From Areca catechu (lineage: Eukaryota > Streptophyta > Magnoliopsida > Arecales > Arecaceae): a DNA stretch of 64,000 nt. Of this stretch, positions 33,061 to 44,867 are shown one piece after another. The notes beneath the pieces are model-generated. The model was not told the DNA's origin. It saw nothing but the letters and a program-made list of their open reading frames with translations, and ran no database searches. The translations under genes were made by a program, and so were the position numbers. Location of the stretch: NCBI GenBank assembly GCA_021397845.1, contig CM038046.1, positions 58,856,021 to 58,920,020 of the forward strand, written 5' to 3'. Position 1 is the first letter of the stretch. Each line of letters opens with the position of its first letter.

Positions 33061-33969
33061 AACTAACCCGGAACCTTTTTCTCCACCCTACCAGAGTAAT
33101 TCTGAACCCACTTCCTATTTCCTATCCTTTCCTGAGTTTTCTCATGTGTCTAGAACTATTAGGTTATATTTTGTTGAGGTTACTAGGTTGCAAGGATCCA
33201 TAGAGCCCATCCCATTTGCTACCTACTTTTGGCAGACCCTCTGGCACTTATTAGGAGTTACTAGCAAATTTTCTTCTGCATGTCATCCATCAACCATGAC
33301 TCATGCCCCCATGCCCAAGTGGTAGTTAAGACCTAATAAACCTCTTTAGTCGAGTCTGTTAGGTGTAGGTTTGAGTCCTTTGCATCATCTTGTTAGGAGT
33401 CTGCATGTGCCTAGCATGTTCACCACCCGCACTGATGTTAAAACAACTGGCTAATTCCTGAAGAAGGGTCAAAGAATTTGATGTAGTGGATTCTATCTTG
33501 GTTAGGATTAGGCCTAAAAGAAGTTTCATGCTCGCAGAGCCGGACCTTTTTAAAGTGATAGAGAAGGTTGGATCAAATGCCTAGGTGTTAGACTTGTCTT
33601 CGGATTTGGGCATTAGTTCTACCTTCAATATTATAGACCTGGTTGGGTATAGGGAACCGGCAACGATACCTAGTGAGGCCTTTGGACCTGTTCCTTTTCA
33701 TTATGAGTGATCCTAACCCAGAGTGTCCACTAACAAATTTGGCCTCAGAGAGGAGAACGGATCGAGCGTATCCTGGACGATCAAGCCTTTATGACCCGGG
33801 GCCACGGTTATCAACGTTTCCTGGTCTGATGGCAAGGCCGGCCAGAGTCGGATGAATCATGGATTTCTCGAGAGGACTTGCAGCACCTCAACCTAGACAT
33901 CCTCGAGAGATATGTGAGCCAGCTTGATCTTCACTCGACAGGGTCGAGTTCCTCCCACCCCGGGAGAAT
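33061..33969 (+). pseudogene. Gypsy F post-gag and chromodomain remnant
   Basis: A broken reading with FATYFWQTLWHLLGV (colinear with D and E), scattered integrase-tail words around 33490-33660, then ERILDDQAF, YQRFLV-stop-WQGRPESDESWISREDLQHL and SSHPGRIG (about 33760-33970). The chromodomain is best preserved. The reading continues briefly into the 3' LTR (RQRLFNPL). No reverse transcriptase lies between. Confidence 0.75.
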
Positions 33970-35419
33970 TGGTGTGGACACCGAAGGCACCAGAGTAAGA
34001 CAGAGGCTTTTCAACCCTCTATGAATTGATCAATAATTTATGAGTCCATCTGTAATAAGGGCTTAGCACAACTGAGTCCATTTTAGTTGTTATTTGAGTC
34101 TTTTAAGTTTCAGTTATGTACTAGTCAGCTCATGTTGAGCTAGTTTAGTCCAGTGTTAGTCACCTCATGTCGAGCTAATTTTTTTTTTTTGAGTCCTATT
34201 CAACCATATTGAAGACTCAAGACCACATCATACAAGTGAAGACCAAGTCCAACCAGATTGAAGACATGGAAGTATAGCCCAAGTCCAACCCAGCTTGAAG
34301 ATTTGAAGACCCAAGGAGGAAAAACTCAGAAAACCCTGATTCCTTGCAGATGCCCTCCAGATGCCCAGATTCCTTTCCAAATGCCAAAATATATTCATAT
34401 ACCAAGGCATCCATGATTTTAGAGGTCCATCTGCATCCTAGCCCATAGAAATCAAGCCCAGGCGCCAAGCCCAAGCCCCTAAGAAGCAAGATACCAGGGA
34501 ATGTTCCTGCTACCCGGCTACCAGGCCACCCCAGCTTCCAGAGGCCCAAACCCATGCACCCGAGTCCCTTTGGGCTGGCCTCTTGCTGCTCCTAGAAGCC
34601 CAACACGCCCCCCCTAGGTGTCCTTAGAGTGTTGGCCAAGTCAAGAGAACTTTTAGGGATTTTTCTACCTAATGTTTCCTTATTTTCTAGCTATGGTTTG
34701 AGAGGGAAAATGATTCTTACGTAAAGACTTATATGCCCTTACTTGGAGCCCAAGGTTAAGGGTCTATTTAAAGGGCCCTAGCCTCTTGTATGAAGCGAGA
34801 TTTTGATATGAAATAAACCTTGAGTTCTTCAATTGCTTTATGTGATTACCCTGCTGTGTGCATAAAGGGGTTTGAGAGTTCTTCTTCCCGGTGTTTGCAA
34901 CCATCTTCCTGCCACCAACCATCCTTCTAGCCCCCTCCAAAACTTTCTTCCCTTTGCTATTTTCCTTTGTTTTCTTGATTTCCTCTAAGTTTTCTAACCC
35001 CTGATAGGTCGTTTGCAGGTCCCCGAGTTCCTACGAATCCAACGACTCCAGCCACGCCTCAATCGGACCATCGAGAAGAAAGCCGGGTATCCGCGGGTCT
35101 TTGGCTTGGTTTTCCAGGCCGCATCCATCGAGGAACGAGAGATCCCTTCGCTGCAATCTTCACCGAGCGCTTCAGACATTATCAGGTACACCCCCTCTAC
35201 CTCCAGTCTTTATATTGTAGGAGAACTTGCCCTAACCGAGGCTTCTCAGCCCCGGCGATCCTTCTTTAGTACTTTTCTAGGTTCTAATCTACATGCTTGG
35301 CTTCAAAAATTCATATAAAATTTCCTACAACTAATTTTGATTTGAGATTCGGGAATTAATCACCTAACCCCACATATAAAATGTACAAAAAGAATTAAAT
35401 GCATTTTAGTCCCGCATCA
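33970..35419 (+). repeat. Gypsy F 3' LTR
   Basis: Starts TGGTGTGGACACC after gggagaat and ends CCCGCATCA. Pairs closely with 29205-30666. Confidence 0.9.
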
Positions 35420-35857
35420 CATGGTGACCTAAGGTCTGAGGGACACATATACCCATATCCCTTCGCGAGCAACCCTTTGGCAGAAGGGAGCTCCGTAGAT
35501 GGTCACGTTCAGTGAAGTGTCATACACTTTACTTGTATGTCACACTAGTGTCTCCACTCTCCTTGGTTAAGAGGATAACTAACAAATGTGATATACAACA
35601 ACCTATACTTGATACATCGTCGTCCTATAATAATGTATCATTTGGTTGTGAACCAGTTTAAGAACTACTTGATATATCCTCTTTATATCAAATAATGTAG
35701 TTCTAAGGACTCCATCATATAAGAGTTCATTACAGAAAAATGTAAAATGATGGATAGCCAAAAATAAATAACTTTTATTTATTATAAAAAATTCATATAC
35801 AAAGTAGCACGACCGTCTATAGTCTAGACTATTAGCTTTGGGACACAATTCCCAACA
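35420..35857 (-). repeat. Copia G 3' LTR, piece 3
   Basis: Proximal U3. The LTR terminus on the minus strand is TGTTGGGAATTGTGTCCC at 35857. Aligns with 43158-43595. Confidence 0.9.
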
Positions 35858-35870
35858 ACTCCCACTTGGA
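35858..35870 (-). other. Copia G polypurine tract
   Basis: On the minus strand CCAAGTGGGAGT, directly before the 3' LTR. Confidence 0.78.
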
Positions 35871-37489
35871 CTAAAGCCAATCAGTACAGAATCTCATTCC
35901 CATTTTCCTTTTACAACAGTCAAACTCTTGAACTCCGATGGCTTTAGTGAAGGGGTCAGCCAGGTTCTCCTTTCCATCGATCTTCTGAAGGTTAATGTCT
36001 CCTCGTTCCACGATCTCTCGCACAAGGTGATAGCACCGCAGAATATGCTTTATGCGGTGATGAGACTTCGGCTCTTTGGCTTGAGCAATGGCTCTAGTGT
36101 TGTCAAAGTATACTAGAATAGGACCATCCAGGGAAGGTGCCACTCCCAGCTCGCCAAGGAACTTCCGCAACCACACAGCTTCCTTCACTGCATCAGATGC
36201 TGCAATGTACTCTGCTTCGCAAACTGAGTTCACCACAGTAGGCTGCTTAGAACTTTTCCAACAGACATCTCCTCCATTTAGGATAAAGACAAAACCTGAC
36301 ATACTCTTGCTATCATCTTTATCTGACTGAAAACTGGAGTCAGTATATCCCACATGTTTCAAGTCAGATTCTCCATAAATTAGCTATTGGTCCTTAGTAT
36401 TTCGTAAATACATAAGGATGGTTTTAACCACTTTCCAATGAGCTTCACCTAGGTTAGACTGGTTTCTTCTCACTACACCTAGTGAGTGTGCCACGTCTGG
36501 TCTAGTCCATGTCATGGCGTACATGATAGAACCCACTGTCGAAGCATATAGAATTCTACTCATAAACTCTCTCTCCTCGGGAGTTGTCACATAATTCCAT
36601 TTGGAGAGATCAATTCCAGTGCCTATCGTGAGATAGCCCTTCTTGGAATTCTCCATGTTGAATCATTTCAACATGGTGTCGATGTACATAGACTGGGACA
36701 GTCCTAGAAGCCTCTTAGATTTATCTCTATAGATCTTCATACCAAGTATGTAAGAGGCTTCACCCAAGTCCTTCATAGAGAACTGAGATGATAACCAGAC
36801 CTTTATTCCTTGCAGTGCTGCGATGTCATTCCTAATTAAAAGAATGTCATCTATATACAGCACAAGAAATACAATCACAGAACCATTAGCCCATTTGTAA
36901 ATGCAAGGCTCTTCTCCGTTCCTAACGAAGCCATACGACTTGATACACTTATCAAATCGCATGTTCCAACTCCTTGATGCTTGCTTCAGTCCATAAATGG
37001 ACTTTTGAAGCTTGCATACCTTTGACTCGTCTATGGATGTGAACCCTTCAGGTTGGATATATACACCTCCTCTTCCAGCTCACCATTCAGGAAAGCTGTT
37101 CGGACATCCATTTGCTAGATTTCATAGTTAAAGTGCGCTGCTAAAGCAAGCATAATCCGAATGGATTTGAGCATTGTCACAGGAGAGAATGTCTCGTCAT
37201 AGTCAATACCATAATGTTGACGATACCCCTTGGCAACCAGACAGGCTTTATAGGTCTCTACCTTTCCGTCTGCGCCCCTTTTTCTTTTGAAAATCTATTT
37301 GCACCCAATGGGTTTTATCCCTTTAGGTGGATCAACCAATGTCCACACATTGTTGATCTCCATGAACTCCATTTCGGATTTCATGGCTCCTAGCCATGAC
37401 TCAGAGTAGGACCTTTGCAATGCATCCATATAGGTGATCGGATTCTCATTGTTCTCATTGAGTTCAATGGGATCACCATCCCGGACCAA
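35871..37489 (-). pseudogene. Copia G reverse transcriptase and RNase H
   Basis: Read on the minus strand: NNVWTLVDPPKGIKPIGCK-stop, IFKRKRGADGKVETYKA, DYDETFSPVTML, MDVRTAFLNGELEEEVY, GLKQASRSWNMRFDKCI, then the catalytic loop YIDD (LVLYIDDILLI, about 36850). A stop follows MLK (36663). RNase H includes RPDVAHSLGVV, VGYTDSSFQSDKDD, CEAEYIAASDAVKEAVWLRK and NLADPFTKAIG, ending NWL/DWL-stop beside the purine tract. Several stops and at least one frameshift are present, but the domains are more continuous than in copia B. Confidence 0.9.
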
Positions 37490-37510
37490 GAAACCATAGT
37501 ATCTGTCTGG

Positions 37511-38570
37511 TCAACTCGGTATTCTACTGGATCTCCTTAATGGTTCCTGATTGGGCTCTGGGTGTGATCTAATCATAGCAGGTTCTATGTGGTCCCTTAA
37601 GTGTGTCGGTTCTTCTACTTGTTGAACTTCATTATGTTTAATCTTAGCGACTACAGTTCCTTCACCAAGGAACTCTTTTTTCAAAACTCTAAGACTAACG
37701 AACAACTTTTGTTCCTCAGCCAAGTAGAAGCAATACCCTTTAGACTCTTTCGGATACCCAACAAATAGGCACCGATCAGTCCTAGGTCCAAGTTTGTCCA
37801 TTTCCAAACGTTTTAGATAAGCTGGGAACCCCCAGACCCGAAGGTGTGAAAGTGTCAGCTTACGTCCAGTCCACATCTCATATGGTGTTTTATTAACAGA
37901 CTTACTTGGAGCCCTATTCAGAAGGTAGCAGGCTGATTCTAAAGCATATCCCCAAAAGGATACCGGTAGAGAAGAAAAGCCCATCATGGACCGAACCATG
38001 TCTAACATGGTTCGATTCCTCCTTTCAGACACTCCATTTAACTGGGGTGTCCCTGGAGGCATCCATTGAGAGAGAATCCCATTCTCCTTAAGATATGTCA
38101 GAAACTCACCCGAAAGGTATTCACCGCCTCGATCAGATCAAAGGATTTTGATACACTTTCCAGTTTGTTTTTCCACTTCATTACGATATCGTTTGAACAT
38201 TTCAAATGATTCAGATTTATGTCTCATCAAGAAGACATAACCGAACCTTGAAAGGTCATCTGTAAATGTAATGAAATAAATGTACCCATCCTTGGCACTA
38301 ACATTCATGGGTCTACATACATCAGTATGCACCAGACTCAGAATTTCTTTGGCTCGTTCCCCTTTTCTAGTAAAAGGTGACTTAGTCATTTTTCCAAGAA
38401 GACAGGACTCATAGGTTGGAAGTGAACTATCTTCACTAAAATTTAGGAGATCCTTGGTTTTCAACTTGTTTATCCTATTCTTGTTGATATGACCTAGCCT
38501 ACAATGCCATAGGTATGCTTCACTGACATTATCTATCCTAGGGCGTTTGCTAGACGTGTACATTACACTA
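37511..38570 (-). pseudogene. Copia G integrase
   Basis: GAG-pre-integrase region with the zinc-binding set (YLWHCRLGHINKN ... CLLGKM). The core has Asp in LVHTDVCRPMN, Asp after a stop in SDRGGEYL, and Glu in SERRNRT. Then FWGYALESACYLLNRAPSKS, the LRVWGFPAYLKRLEMDKLG block and a Pro/Glu-rich linker to reverse transcriptase. A stop near 38137 and a break near 38070 separate the catalytic residues. Otherwise it has the usual length for a copia integrase. Confidence 0.88.
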
Positions 38571-38575
38571 ACAGG

Positions 38576-39820
38576 TCACGACAGTACATAGATGCCATCA
38601 CGCATTTGTCCATTCAAAATAACAGAATCATTCAAAATGATTTTGCAAATGTCATTCTTTATTAATAGTTCATAACCATACATGGCCAATTGGCCTACAG
38701 ATATGACATTCAAAATAAAAGGACAAAAATAACACTCGTTCAAAATGATAGTACAGGACTCGAAAATAAGTTTAAGGACTCCCAATGCAAGAACTGGAAC
38801 TCGGCTTCCATTTCCCACGTTCAAGAACCTCTTGCCATCTTTGAATCTTCTACTAACTTGAAGTCCCTGCAAAGAATTATAAATGTGAATTGGACTTTCT
38901 GTATCCAATACCCAGTTAGTAGTATCGCAAACAGAAAAACTACAAGGTGTTATCATATAAATACCTTGTCCAGGACCATCCTGCAGCTTTCTCTTCTTGA
39001 ACCTGTTCGAATCAAGGGATGCAATATAAAGAGGATAGTTCATCTTCCAGTGTCTTTGCTTTTTACAGAAGAAGCACTCTGCACGACTCTGATCAGCCTT
39101 CACTTTCTTGGTCTGACTAGGCCCAGAAGCACTAAGCACCTTTTTTCCTTTATTCTTCTTCTTCCCTTTCTTAAAGGGATGACGCCCTCCTGAAGAACCT
39201 CCCACTAGATTCACCACCCCTTTATTCAATTGGTGGTCATTCTCAAAAGTCTGCAGCAACCCCAACAGACCATGGTAGTTAACTGCAGGCTTGTTCATTC
39301 TATAATGAACGAGAAAGTCTAAATAGGAGGGGAGAGAATTCAGTATCGTATCTTTTCCAAGCTGTTCATACAAGGGACAGTCGAGCTTGCCCAGGCGCTT
39401 AATCATCTCGATCATGTACAATACATGATCAGTGACCGAGGCCCCATCACGCATCCGCGCGTTGTAGATAGCACATGAGACCCTGTACCTCTCAACGTCG
39501 TCTGGTGTCCTGAAAGACTCCTTCAACTTTTGAAGGATTTCTTCCAGTCGTGCTTCCTCGAACTTGTGACTGAACTCATCATTCATCACAGCCAACATAA
39601 TGCATCGAACAGTGGTCCTGTCAGAGAGCCACTTCTGATAAGTGTCTCTAATCGAATCCCGAGCATTGGCAGCAGGGATCTCAGGTGCCAGATATGATAT
39701 CACATATAGGATCCGTTCGTGCTCTAGGACAATCCTGAGCCTTCGATACTAGCTATCGAAGTTGGGTCCATTGAGCTTCTCGCTATCGAGAAGAGACCCA
39801 AGTTAAAGGTTGGAAGACAT
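38576..39820 (-). pseudogene. Copia G gag and protease
   Basis: Starts at ATG 39820 (MSSNL) with two early stops (the sixth codon, and a TAG in the FDS-stop-YRRL block where B has W), then a 375-codon open stretch from about 39703. Gag core: SDRTTVRCIMLAVMNDEFSH and DGASVTDHVLYMIEM. The zinc knuckle is CFFCKKQRHWKMNY, with the last Cys replaced by Tyr as in B. The protease has LDTESP where D-S/T-G is expected. It ends GQMRDGIYVLS-stop. Start choice: the ATG follows a predicted splice acceptor (CCTTTTAG). Confidence 0.88.
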
Positions 39821-39852
39821 CTAAAAGGAAAACCAAAACTAATTACTGTATA
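39821..39852 (-). promoter_or_regulatory. Predicted splice acceptor before G gag
   Basis: On the minus strand a T-rich tract followed by CCTTTTAG directly abuts the gag ATG. With a donor-like AG|GTATGA at 41953-41946 it would remove 2131 bases, almost the same as in copia B (2132). Confidence 0.5.
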
Positions 39853-40594
39853 TGAATTATTAACCTAAAGACATGGACTTAAGTCTAAAGGTCCCTCCCA
39901 CTATTTTGCACAGATTGGTAGTCTCTACCTCAAATCCGAGAAATTACTTTAATTCCCTAGTGGGTACTAGAGTCCAATAGACAACACATGAGCCCGACAT
40001 TGGCCGGCCCACCCATGCATGTCTAAAGGTAGGTTCTTTAACCGATCACTTCTCCAAGTAACCTCTAGTAATTGGGTTTTGCCCTAAGGAGTACTTCAAT
40101 CGACCTTTGGGCCTTCTATTGAAGGTCCCGGTTAGGTCCAACCATTAACATGACAAAATTCAATGCTTCTAACTAATGAATGGTCAAGCTCAACTTTGGC
40201 CGGCTCACATGACCACCGTTAAGAGAGTCACACTGAGCCATCATATTAGAAACAACAATTCCAATAGCCCGATGACCATCCAATCTTTGGATCTACCGAT
40301 GAACACCGAACTAATGGACGCATTACTATCCAACTTAATGGGAGGCTAGGACTTGGTTATCTCTATAACTTTATCCTTTTAAGGACCTAATAATTTAAAG
40401 GGTTTTAATTAATGTGACAGATGAAGAGATAAGAAGACACGGACCAACCTCCCATTGACCACATCAGCAATCGAGGGTTACACATAACAAATGATCCATG
40501 GGCACCTAAAATCAGTCAAGTCTGATTAACCTTGGGTGACAAGGGTTAACACGAGTCAATGAGCTATCTAATCAATCATGATTGACCACATTAC

Positions 40595-40700
40595 CTAAGT
40601 AAGTGAGATAATGGGTTGGGTTCCACCATTAATCATCTTGCCTAGACACCAACAGAGTTGGCCAGGTAAGAGGTAGCTCCAAAGAACCATGATCACAATG
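40595..40700 (-). ncRNA. Leader hairpin HP2 (copia G)
   Basis: On the minus strand CCTGGCCAAC (40665) pairs with GTTGGTGTCTAGG (ending 40641), leaving a TGT bulge and a tiny loop. This is the tightest of the HP2 copies. Confidence 0.55.
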
Positions 40701-41121
40701 CCAAACTTATCTCGATACCAATCGGTTCATCAGACTTGATTAGATTACCCTAAAGACTCGGGCTTTCCACTGAGCCACAAATTAGATCCATTTAGATTAT
40801 GGACTAATCAATCTAACTATTAGATAGATCTAGAGAAGAAATCCTAACTCAACTTTTAATTAGATTAGTTCTCTAACTTGTCTAATGAATCTAAACTTAG
40901 GTCTAACCCAATCAAGGACCTAATAGAAGCTAACCCATGACCTTTAAGGCTTATTGAAATGACTTAAGATCTTTGAATCACATTTCTAGAGTACTTAGTC
41001 AATCTTAATTCAAAATTAAGTTCAATGGCCTTAAATAAATTAAAATAATTTTAATGTATCATGTGAAACAATTTTACAACAAATTCAAAATTTAAATTCA
41101 CTGTTTTCAGCATTTTCTGTA

Positions 41122-41378
41122 GCCAAGTGTCGACACTTCAAGAGCAAGTGTCGACTCAAGGCCTAAGACAGGGAACAGAAAATAGAACAACATGTTTTCT
41201 GGCATGCCTCAAGTGTCGACACTTCAAGGGTCAAGTGTCGACACTTCAGGCTTTAGTGTCGACACTTCAGGGATAAGTGTCGACATTCCAGCCTGTCTCA
41301 GAACAAAAACAGAAACCAGATCTCAGGAGATTTTCCCATGAGCTGACACTTCAAGAGCCAAGTGTCGACTCATAGCCT
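41122..41378 (-). repeat. Leader palindrome array, GTGTCGACAC type
   Basis: Six or more AAGTGTCGACACTT-like units, some reduced to half-sites (GAGTCGACACTTGG). It is homologous in position to the GAGTCGGCTCGA array of B (15525-15748). G uses this motif in both its LTRs and its leader. Confidence 0.9.
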
Positions 41379-41544
41379 GAGACAACAAAAAACAATGATT
41401 TCAAATCCGATGTTTCTCGAACATACAAACAAAAATCGATCAAAAATAACTTTTAGATCTTATCTAAAGTCGTTTTATGATCATGTCATTAGATTAAAAT
41501 ATTTTTAGCCTACAAATTACTTTCTTCTTATTTTCTTTTTCATG

Positions 41545-41670
41545 AGCCAATCACAGTGGCACCCTTACATGCCATAGGAGACCCCATTGAATGGGAAGAG
41601 TGGGTCCTGCAGCCCTACTTCTCTCCTATGATCGGATGGCCTGGTGAAGCACTCAATCCAAGTACTTAAG
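41545..41670 (-). ncRNA. Leader hairpin module HP1 (copia G)
   Basis: On the minus strand CATAGGAGA and TCTCCTATG are perfectly complementary. An upstream AAGTACT/AGTGCTT stem adds a second hairpin. It lies about 50 bases from the primer site. Confidence 0.6.
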
Positions 41671-41720
41671 AAGAAAGGAGATGTTATAAGCATGCTAGCA
41701 TTATTATACTACAAAATGAA

Positions 41721-41737
41721 CTAGGGTTTGATACCAT
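41721..41737 (-). other. Copia G primer binding site
   Basis: TGGTATCAAACCCTAGT on the minus strand, one base from the LTR. It differs from the initiator-Met form (CAGAGC) by CAAACC, so it may be mutated or adapted to another tRNA. Confidence 0.65.
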
Positions 41738-42299
41738 TGAAGGTGAAAAACACCTACACCTAGCATACATTATGCAAGAAAAACAGGGCAGAGAATATGC
41801 ATTTTAAAATAATTTTAAATCATGCACAGTGGAAGGCTCGGTAGATAGATCAAAACTATCTACCGATCTACCAGCAACAGGATCTAGTATAAAAATCTAG
41901 CATGCATATAACATCAAAAACAAGAAAGAAACATAAACATAAAGGTCATACCTCTATACCATGGCGAGTGCTGGAGAGAAGCAGCGAAGAGCTCTGATGA
42001 GGAAGAGGGTGCTCGAGCCACACAAGCGTTTGGCCTCTACAGGATGTCCACACCTGGGCTCGACTCTGATCAACTCCCTCGGAGTGCTAGCTCTTCGAGA
42101 TCCATGGGCCAAATTTCTTCTTCCAGGAAGATAAAAAAGATAGCAGGAACCCCTTCCTAAATCTCTTTCCCAAGACCTAGCTTGATTGCTAGGTAGCTCA
42201 CACCCAAACCTTAAAGCTCTCACTCTTCTTAACCTTTTTCTCCCAAGAAATAGTTGCTGCTCTTGTATGTCTAACCCCAGCAGCCACCACAATGTCTCA

Positions 42300-42309
42300 C
42301 ATTTATAGG
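42300..42309 (-). promoter_or_regulatory. Copia G 5' LTR TATA box
   Basis: CCTATAAATG on the minus strand, conserved at 26885-26895 in the 3' LTR. The palindrome array lies about 220 bp upstream. Confidence 0.65.
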
Positions 42310-42529
42310 GGCAGCAGGGAGAGGGAGAAGAAGGAAGGAGGAGAGATGATAGGAGAGAATGTGGGAGAGGATCCTGGGCATGCCAAATGGGTCTAACCCA
42401 TTTGGGCAAGTATGACTTTCATACCATAAAGGTTTGGAGCTAAAATTGGTTTGAATCCAAAATTCAAACCAGGTCAAACCTGCCCAAAAAATCTCCATGA
42501 AAACCTCCCAGAATTTCTGCTCGTCACAG

Positions 42530-42622
42530 AAAGTGTCGACACTTGAAAATTGCCAAGTGTCGACACTTCACCAAGTGTCGACACCTGCTAAAATCCAAGT
42601 GTCGACACTTGGAGCAAAGTCA
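42530..42622 (-). repeat. U3 palindrome array, GTGTCGACAC type (G 5' LTR)
   Basis: Four GTGTCGACAC units in the same order as 28573-28658, with small substitutions. Confidence 0.9.
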
Positions 42623-43600
42623 ACCAAATTGACTTCAGGTGATGGCAAACGATTCTTAATCATTGATCAGCTCAAAAGATCATATAGAAATTCTCTATGG
42701 TGTGTGACCCCATAGGTTCGAACACTAAATCGGTAGCACTGGAACATTTCCAGTACCAGTCAAAGTCCTCATCTAGCAATGATACCCGACGTCCGGATAG
42801 GTCGAAGATGCTGAGCATCTCACAAAAACCTCTGGCATATGGTTGCCGCATAATTCATCCCTTTGACCTTACAATGCTCAGGATGATCTAGGGTTAGACT
42901 GCCAACCCTAATTTGGTCTATCCAGATCATGTCTCAACCTCACAAGTTCTGTGACTCCTCACAAGAACTACCTTGGCCAAGGTTTTGCTGAATTGAGACA
43001 TAGTAAGTCATTCACTCCAAACTATTTGGAGAGGTCAATTCCATCTTGATTCACTACCGCTCCACAAGTACTTGATTGCATCCAGAAACCTTCCATCACT
43101 GGATTAGAAATCCAGGTAGTCCGGCACCAAAGTACAATGAGTTGCTTGCAAGATGCCATGGTGACCTTAGGTCTGAGGGACTCATATATCCATATCCCTT
43201 CGCGAGCAATCCTTTGGTAGAAGGGAGCTCCGTAGATGGTCATGTTCAGTGAAGTGTCATACACTTCACTTGTATGTCACACCAGTGTTTACACACTCCT
43301 TGGTTAAGAGGACAACTAATAAATGTGACATACAATAACCTATACTTGATACATCGTCGTCCTATAACAATGTATCATTTGGTTGTGAACCAGTTTAAGA
43401 ACTACTTGATATATCCTCTCTATATCAAATAATGTAGTTCTAAGGACTCCATCATATAAGAGTTCATTACAGGAAAATATAAAATGATTGACAGCCAAAA
43501 ATAAATAACTTTTATTTATTATAAAAAATTCATATACAAAGTAGCACAACTGTCTACAGCCTAGACGATTGGCTTTGGGACACAATTCCCAACACCTAGA

Positions 43601-44069
43601 TTTTTGGACCGGGCTTTGTAAGCAAGCTTTCTTCTAGTGGCTCCTCAGGTAAAACTCTAATGGTAGGGTTGGGTTCCTCAGTAATCTCTTGTTTTAACTC
43701 CTCCACTAGACTTGATTCATAGATGTCTCCTTTAGACTCTTTGATAGGCTCAAGAGTTTCTTTCTCTAGATTTCCAATGAGTTCAACCTTGTCAAACTTA
43801 AAGTCATCACTAGGCTCAAGGGTTTCTTCATTTAAATTCTTAGTAAGTTCAGCCTTTTCTCCCTAAAATTCTTCAAAGGGTTCTTCCTCAAATTCTTTCA
43901 GAACCTCAACTACTTCTTGAGGGTGTTCTCTTTGGGTCGGCTCATGATTATCTTTAGTGGCCAAGATCCAAGCAGGGGTTTCCTTAGTAACCTCTTTTTC
44001 TAACTCCTTGGCCTTGATCAGGTCAATTCCTTGCTTCCTTTCCTTTAGGCTACTAGATCCTCTTTTAGC
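43601..44069 (-). pseudogene. Gypsy D acidic ORF, N-terminal part
   Basis: Minus-strand Glu/Pro-rich frame after the protease: KERKQGIDLIKAKELEKEV, repeated LEKETLEPIKESKGD-like segments, TIRVLPEEPLEESLL. It carries at least one stop and breaks at the G insertion, resuming at 26324. It matches the LPEETIEESQ region of E and F. Confidence 0.7.
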
Positions 44070-44474
44070 CTAATCCTTAGGTAGAGTTGGATTGATTACA
44101 AATTTTTTTCCATGGTGACTAAAGGCACAGGTATTGGTCCGACCAAAAAGGGTGGCATCATGATCATAAAGCCAGGGTCGACCTAGGATAATGCTACTGA
44201 CTCCCATGGGGAGGATATCACACCAAATCTCTTCTTCATATGATTGCAATTTGATCAAAACTTGGCATCTAGACTTGATAGGTATCGAAGTCGAATCTAT
44301 CCAAGAGACCTTATAGGGGTTGGGATGGAAATCTGGGGTCAATCCAAGGGACTTGACAGTACTCAATGAGATGGCGTTGACACAGCTCCCATTGTCTACT
44401 ATGATCTTGCACACCTTATACCCTAATTTGATGAAAGTTTGTAGGATGTTAGTCCTATGCAAATCTTCTTGCAC
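44070..44474 (-). pseudogene. Gypsy D protease
   Basis: Retropepsin-like domain in one open frame: active site VDNGSCVNAIS (Asp-Asn-Gly instead of D-S/T-G), then WIDSTSIPIKSRCQVLIKLQ, WCDILPMGVSSIILGRPWLY and DHDATLFGRTNTCAF. It is close to the A protease. It follows gag after a stop at about 44477, and the changed active-site residue suggests loss of function. Confidence 0.82.
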
Positions 44475-44480
44475 TATGTT

Positions 44481-44867
44481 CTAGGTCAGGATGCACCTAA
44501 CTACTCCTAACAGGTCATCAGACTCATGTAATTCCTCCTCTTCTTGGCCCATGGGCTCCTGATTAGGTCTCCAAGGGTGAACCCCTTGGGTTGGGTTAGG
44601 ATGTGAGGCTCTTCTAGGCTCAGCCTCTAAGGGGGAATCACATTGAGGGAATCTCTTAGGGTGGGGAGGTGACTCAGACTCTGGTTCGATGTGTGTCTCC
44701 CGGGTCCTCTCCAAAGTTCCTAGCCTTGTTTCAAGTCTATCAAATCTTTGGTTCATCTTGACAATCTGCTCAGTGAGGATCCTAATTTGATTTTCGAGGT
44801 TGTTCTTCATGGGTTCACCTGACTAAGAGTGGTGGGGGTGATACGGAACTCCTAACCTAGTAGACAT
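44481..44867 (-). pseudogene. Gypsy D gag remnant
   Basis: ATG at 44867 gives MSTRLGVPYHPHHS, a stop, then in the same frame a coiled-coil MKNNLENQIRILTEQIVKMN ... LETRLGTLERTRE, a Pro-rich linker and SDDLLGVVRCILT, which in A precedes the protease. The gag core and zinc knuckle found in A are missing, so this is an internally deleted gag. Confidence 0.75.

Larger units (their letters stand above)
29205..35419 (+). mobile_element. Gypsy F, nested in the G 3' LTR (non-autonomous)
   Basis: LTRs of 1462 and 1450 bp (TGGTGNGGAYACC...CCCGCATCA). Exact target duplication catgg (29200-29204, 35420-35424), with the empty site at about 43157-43163 in the G 5' LTR (gatgccatggtgacc). It contains a primer site, long leader, gag-like ORF with a 14-residue repeat, acidic region and chromodomain remnant. 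No protease, reverse transcriptase or integrase core was seen. The LTR pair is visibly very similar, suggesting a fairly recent insertion. Confidence 0.9.
26325..43595 (-). mobile_element. Copia G, nested in D, host of H and F
   Basis: Minus-strand copia with 1857-bp LTRs. The 3' LTR is split in three pieces that sum to 1856 bp after removing H, F and their target duplications, a strong check on the model. Target duplication cctgg (26320-26324) / cctag (43596-43600). It is about 9.6 kb without insertions. Gag, protease, integrase, reverse transcriptase and RNase H are all present and less damaged than in the related copia B. Confidence 0.92.
41739..43595 (-). repeat. Copia G 5' LTR
   Basis: 1857 bp, uninterrupted. 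It preserves the empty sites of H (near 42480) and F (near 43160). It contains the palindrome array (42530-42622), a TATA element (42300-42309) and a U5 splice donor (about 41950). Confidence 0.92.

Noticed and set aside
29205..35419. F and H as one element
   Set aside because: They have different target duplications (catgg and ctgcc) and opposite orientation, and each has its own empty site in the G 5' LTR.
41721..41737. A non-Met tRNA primer for copia G
   Set aside because: TGGTATCAAACCC differs from the initiator-Met form at a few bases only, and its relative B has the standard site; mutation is the simpler explanation.
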